Shown here: in pieces, positions 31,099 to 32,537 of the stretch
Layout of the letters: the number at the start of each line of letters is the position of its first letter
How positions within the stretch are numbered: the stretch's first letter is position 1
Assembly (NCBI GenBank): GCA_045531335.1
Contig: JAZSDU010000047.1
Location: forward strand, 1 to 32,537
Length of the DNA: 32,537 bases
Source: CAG-452 sp045531335
GTDB taxonomy: Bacteria > Bacillota > Clostridia > TANB77 > CAG-508
Direction: 5' to 3'
Translations under genes and position numbers: made by a program
The notes under the pieces: generated by a model
Seen by the model: only the letters and a program-made list of their open reading frames with translations
The model's database searches: none
Told to the model about the DNA's origin: nothing

Positions 31099-31127
31099 AT
31101 TATAACATAGCTATACGAAATTGACAA
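31099..31127 (-). promoter_or_regulatory. Promoter of the 65-aa gene, overlapping the divergent promoter
   Basis: On the minus strand TTGTCA (31122-31127) and TATAAT (31099-31104) are exactly 17 bases apart. Five bases of its -35 are shared with the plus-strand -35. Confidence 0.8.
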
Positions 31128-31149
31128 GTTATGTAAAATAAGATATAAT
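31121..31149 (+). promoter_or_regulatory. Promoter of the 61-aa gene, overlapping the divergent promoter
   Basis: TTGACA (31121-31126) and TATAAT (31144-31149) are 17 bases apart: a consensus promoter. Its -35 overlaps the minus-strand -35 (31122-31127), so both cannot hold polymerase at once. Confidence 0.85.
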
Positions 31150-31197
31150 TTTTATACATCAAACCGGCATTGCTGGATTTTAAGGAGTGACATTAAT

Positions 31198-31383
31198 ATG
31201 GCAGAGAGAAAGATTTCTGAAATGAGTATTGAAGAGCTTTTGCTGTATAGACAGCAATTATCTGAAAAACTCACAGAAGTAGAAGTTTATCTGCGAAACA
31301 AGTCTGGACATGGGAAAGTAGATTCTACCCAACTGGAAGGACAAGTTACCTTTTCACAAATAACTTCAAAAGAAGAGGTATAA
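31198..31383 (+). CDS. Hypothetical small helical protein, 61 aa
   Basis: Not recognised. It starts after AAGGAG about 10 bases upstream. Residues 4-34 form a likely amphipathic coiled coil (ISEMSIEELLLYRQQLSEKL...EVEVYLRNK), and the last 25 residues are polar and probably unfolded. No membrane segment. The gene has its own consensus promoter and terminator and less AT-rich codons than the core genes. Being divergent from another small gene through overlapping promoters suggests joint control. Confidence 0.78.
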   Translation: MAERKISEMSIEELLLYRQQLSEKLTEVEVYLRNKSGHGKVDSTQLEGQVTFSQITSKEEV

Positions 31384-31391
31384 TCAAAGAT

Positions 31392-31424
31392 AATCCCTTA
31401 TAGTTAATATAAGGGATTTCTTCT
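31392..31424 (+). terminator. Terminator after the 61-aa gene
   Basis: AATCCCTTATA (31392-31402) pairs perfectly with TATAAGGGATT (31408-31418), loop GTTAA, then TCTTCT. Confidence 0.8.
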
Positions 31425-31480
31425 ATATATAGAGCAATTATTGACTTTGCGCATAAAAAGTGGTAAAATATGGCAGTGAA

Positions 31481-31560
31481 ACAATGTAGGGGCGGGCCCT
31501 ACTGTGTATGCGTCATCTGTAATGAATAAATTCAAACAGCTGACGGATGTGTCCGCCCGT
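31481..31560. repeat. ACAATGTAGGGG-type intergenic repeat, long copy
   Basis: It opens with ACAATGTAGGGGCGGGC as at 27450 and closes with GTCCGCCC. GGGCGGGC (31490-31497) pairs with 31551-31558. Inside lies a second stem, CGTCATCTGT (31511-31520) with ACAGCTGACG (31536-31545), one mismatch. The whole folds into a long two-part hairpin, GC-rich in AT-rich flanks. A dispersed repeat family is the likely explanation. Confidence 0.75.
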
Positions 31561-31610
31561 AAATAATGAATAGTACAAAGTTTACAACGTAAATTTTAAA
31601 GGAGGATATC

Positions 31611-32462
31611 ATGCACGAATTTTTGCATGTTTTGGAACATACTTTATTAGATAGTATAAAAATACTTCCATTTTTATTAATAGCATATTTAATAATGGAA
31701 TATATAGAACATAAAACAACGGATAAAACTAGAAATGCAATAAAGAAATCAGGAAGATTTGGGCCATTTATAGGTAGTATATTAGGAGCCTTTCCACAAT
31801 GTGGATTTTCAGTAACAGCAACAAACCTATATGCAGGAAGAGTAATAACTCTAGGAACGTTATTTGCAGTATATTTATCTACATCAGATGAAATGCTTCC
31901 TATATTATTGTCAGAAGGGGTAGCTGGACCATTAATACTTAAAATATTAGGAATAAAAGTACTAATAGGAATGATTGCAGGTGTAATTATAGATTTAGTA
32001 TTAAGTAGATTTAATAAAAATAAAAAAGAAGAGAATCACATAGAAAATATATGCGAACATGACCATTGCCATTGCGAAGAAAGCATATGGAAATCAGCAA
32101 TAAAACACACAATAAATGTATTCGCATTTATTCTATTAATATCATTAGTATTGAATATTGCAATTGAATATATTGGAGAAGATAAATTATTAGGATTAAT
32201 ATCAAATAAACCAATATTAAGCATATTAATAGCTGGCTTAATTGGATTAATACCTAACTGTGCATCTTCAGTTGTGCTAACTCAGCTTTACTTATTAAGT
32301 GAAAATTTACCAGCAATGATAGGAGGACTTCTAGTAAATGCGGGGGTAGGATTGTTAGTACTATTCAAAGTAAATCATAATCAAAAAGAAAATATAAAAA
32401 TCGTATTAGGATTATATGCAATAGGAGTAATATCAGCAATAATATTACAATTTATAATTTAA
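31611..32462 (+). CDS. ArsP_2-type putative metal/metalloid permease
   Basis: A membrane protein of 283 aa with about eight to ten hydrophobic segments arranged as two similar halves: ILPFLLIAYLIMEYI followed by IGSILGAFPQCGFS, and later FILLISLVLNIAIEYI followed by LIGLIPNCASS. The paired G-x-(F/I)-P-(Q/N)-C motifs mark the permease family that includes ArsP_2, annotated as arsenic efflux or 10-helix heavy-metal exporters. The cytosolic loop between the halves has EHDHCHCEES, a possible metal-binding patch. AAGGAGG precedes the ATG. No arsR-like regulator or other ars gene is seen here, so the substrate is not certain. Confidence 0.82.
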   Translation: MHEFLHVLEHTLLDSIKILPFLLIAYLIMEYIEHKTTDKTRNAIKKSGRFGPFIGSILGAFPQCGFSVTATNLYAGRVITLGTLFAVYLSTSDEMLPILLSEGVAGPLILKILGIKVLIGMIAGVIIDLVLSRFNKNKKEENHIENICEHDHCHCEESIWKSAIKHTINVFAFILLISLVLNIAIEYIGEDKLLGLISNKPILSILIAGLIGLIPNCASSVVLTQLYLLSENLPAMIGGLLVNAGVGLLVLFKVNHNQKENIKIVLGLYAIGVISAIILQFII

Positions 32463-32475
32463 TAAAAAGTAGACT

Positions 32476-32537
32476 AAAGGGGACAGACCCCAATAGTCCA
32501 CATTTATGGTGGACTATTGGGGTCTGTCCCCTTTTGT
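32476..32537. repeat. 26-bp perfect hairpin of the GGGGACAGACCCC type
   Basis: The arms 32476-32501 and 32509-32534 are exact reverse complements, with loop ATTTATG; the arms open with AAAGGGGACAGACCCC. A T run at the end lets it terminate the permease transcript. Hairpins with this GGGGACAGACCCC core are often found as REP-like elements mobilised by Y1 (RAYT) transposases; no transposase gene is inside the window. Confidence 0.85.

Noticed and set aside
1..32537. tRNA, rRNA and integrase or transposase genes
   Set aside because: None was recognised on either strand by reading; no T-arm consensus or transposase motif was found.

Overview
The window is AT-rich DNA with compact operons, strong AGGAGG-type ribosome binding sites and TTGACA/TATAAT-like promoters. 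These features and the gene families (YlmH, RsuA, TIGR01212 radical SAM, VIT1 with a ferritin-like domain, a DpnII-type restriction locus) fit a low-GC Bacillota, most likely an uncultured gut-type Clostridia. That placement is inferred; no rRNA, tRNA or ribosomal-protein gene is present to confirm it.

Layout. 1-1620: a cluster of GC-rich hairpins, then an unrecognised 387-aa gene with a possible base-pairing switch at its ribosome binding site. 1760-3030: a self-inhibited Fic protein behind 2.5 tandem copies of a ~69-bp palindrome-rich repeat that contains the promoter. 3100-10670: metabolic and envelope genes (RsuA, small P-loop kinase, LysE exporter, DUF898 protein, ICMT-like methyltransferase, XRE regulator, GNAT, flavin reductase-like protein with a PCP_red-like tail, a small antisense basic protein, CPBP protease, zinc alcohol dehydrogenase).

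10798-18710 is a defence-type island. It holds a complete DpnII-type (GATC) restriction-modification operon (dpnM-dpnA-dpnB), a frameshifted unknown gene, a third DNA methyltransferase with an HPPY motif, a 784-aa protein with two DUF262 domains, a short non-coding unit between two near-identical terminators, a three-helix membrane protein and a 61-aa protein. The DUF262/membrane/small-protein group is the best candidate here for an undescribed system.

18770-26160: housekeeping genes (P-loop ATPase, PlsC, diacylglycerol kinase-like, SAM methyltransferase-like, four GNAT genes of which one is a double-domain protein, a pilin-like membrane protein, a GIY-YIG nuclease overlapping a ferritin-VIT1 iron/manganese transporter). 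26160-32537: a 92-aa protein under a palindrome-bearing promoter, a radical SAM gene that appears leaderless, a C1 peptidase broken by one frameshift, an MFS-like transporter overlapping YlmH, two small divergent genes whose promoters share their -35 boxes, an ArsP_2-type permease and a 26-bp perfect hairpin at the window edge. Two copies of an ACAATGTAGGGG-type intergenic repeat lie in this last part.

Two genes (13390-13924 and 27577-28819) are each broken by an apparent single-base insertion in a short G or C run. This is either recent decay or sequence error.
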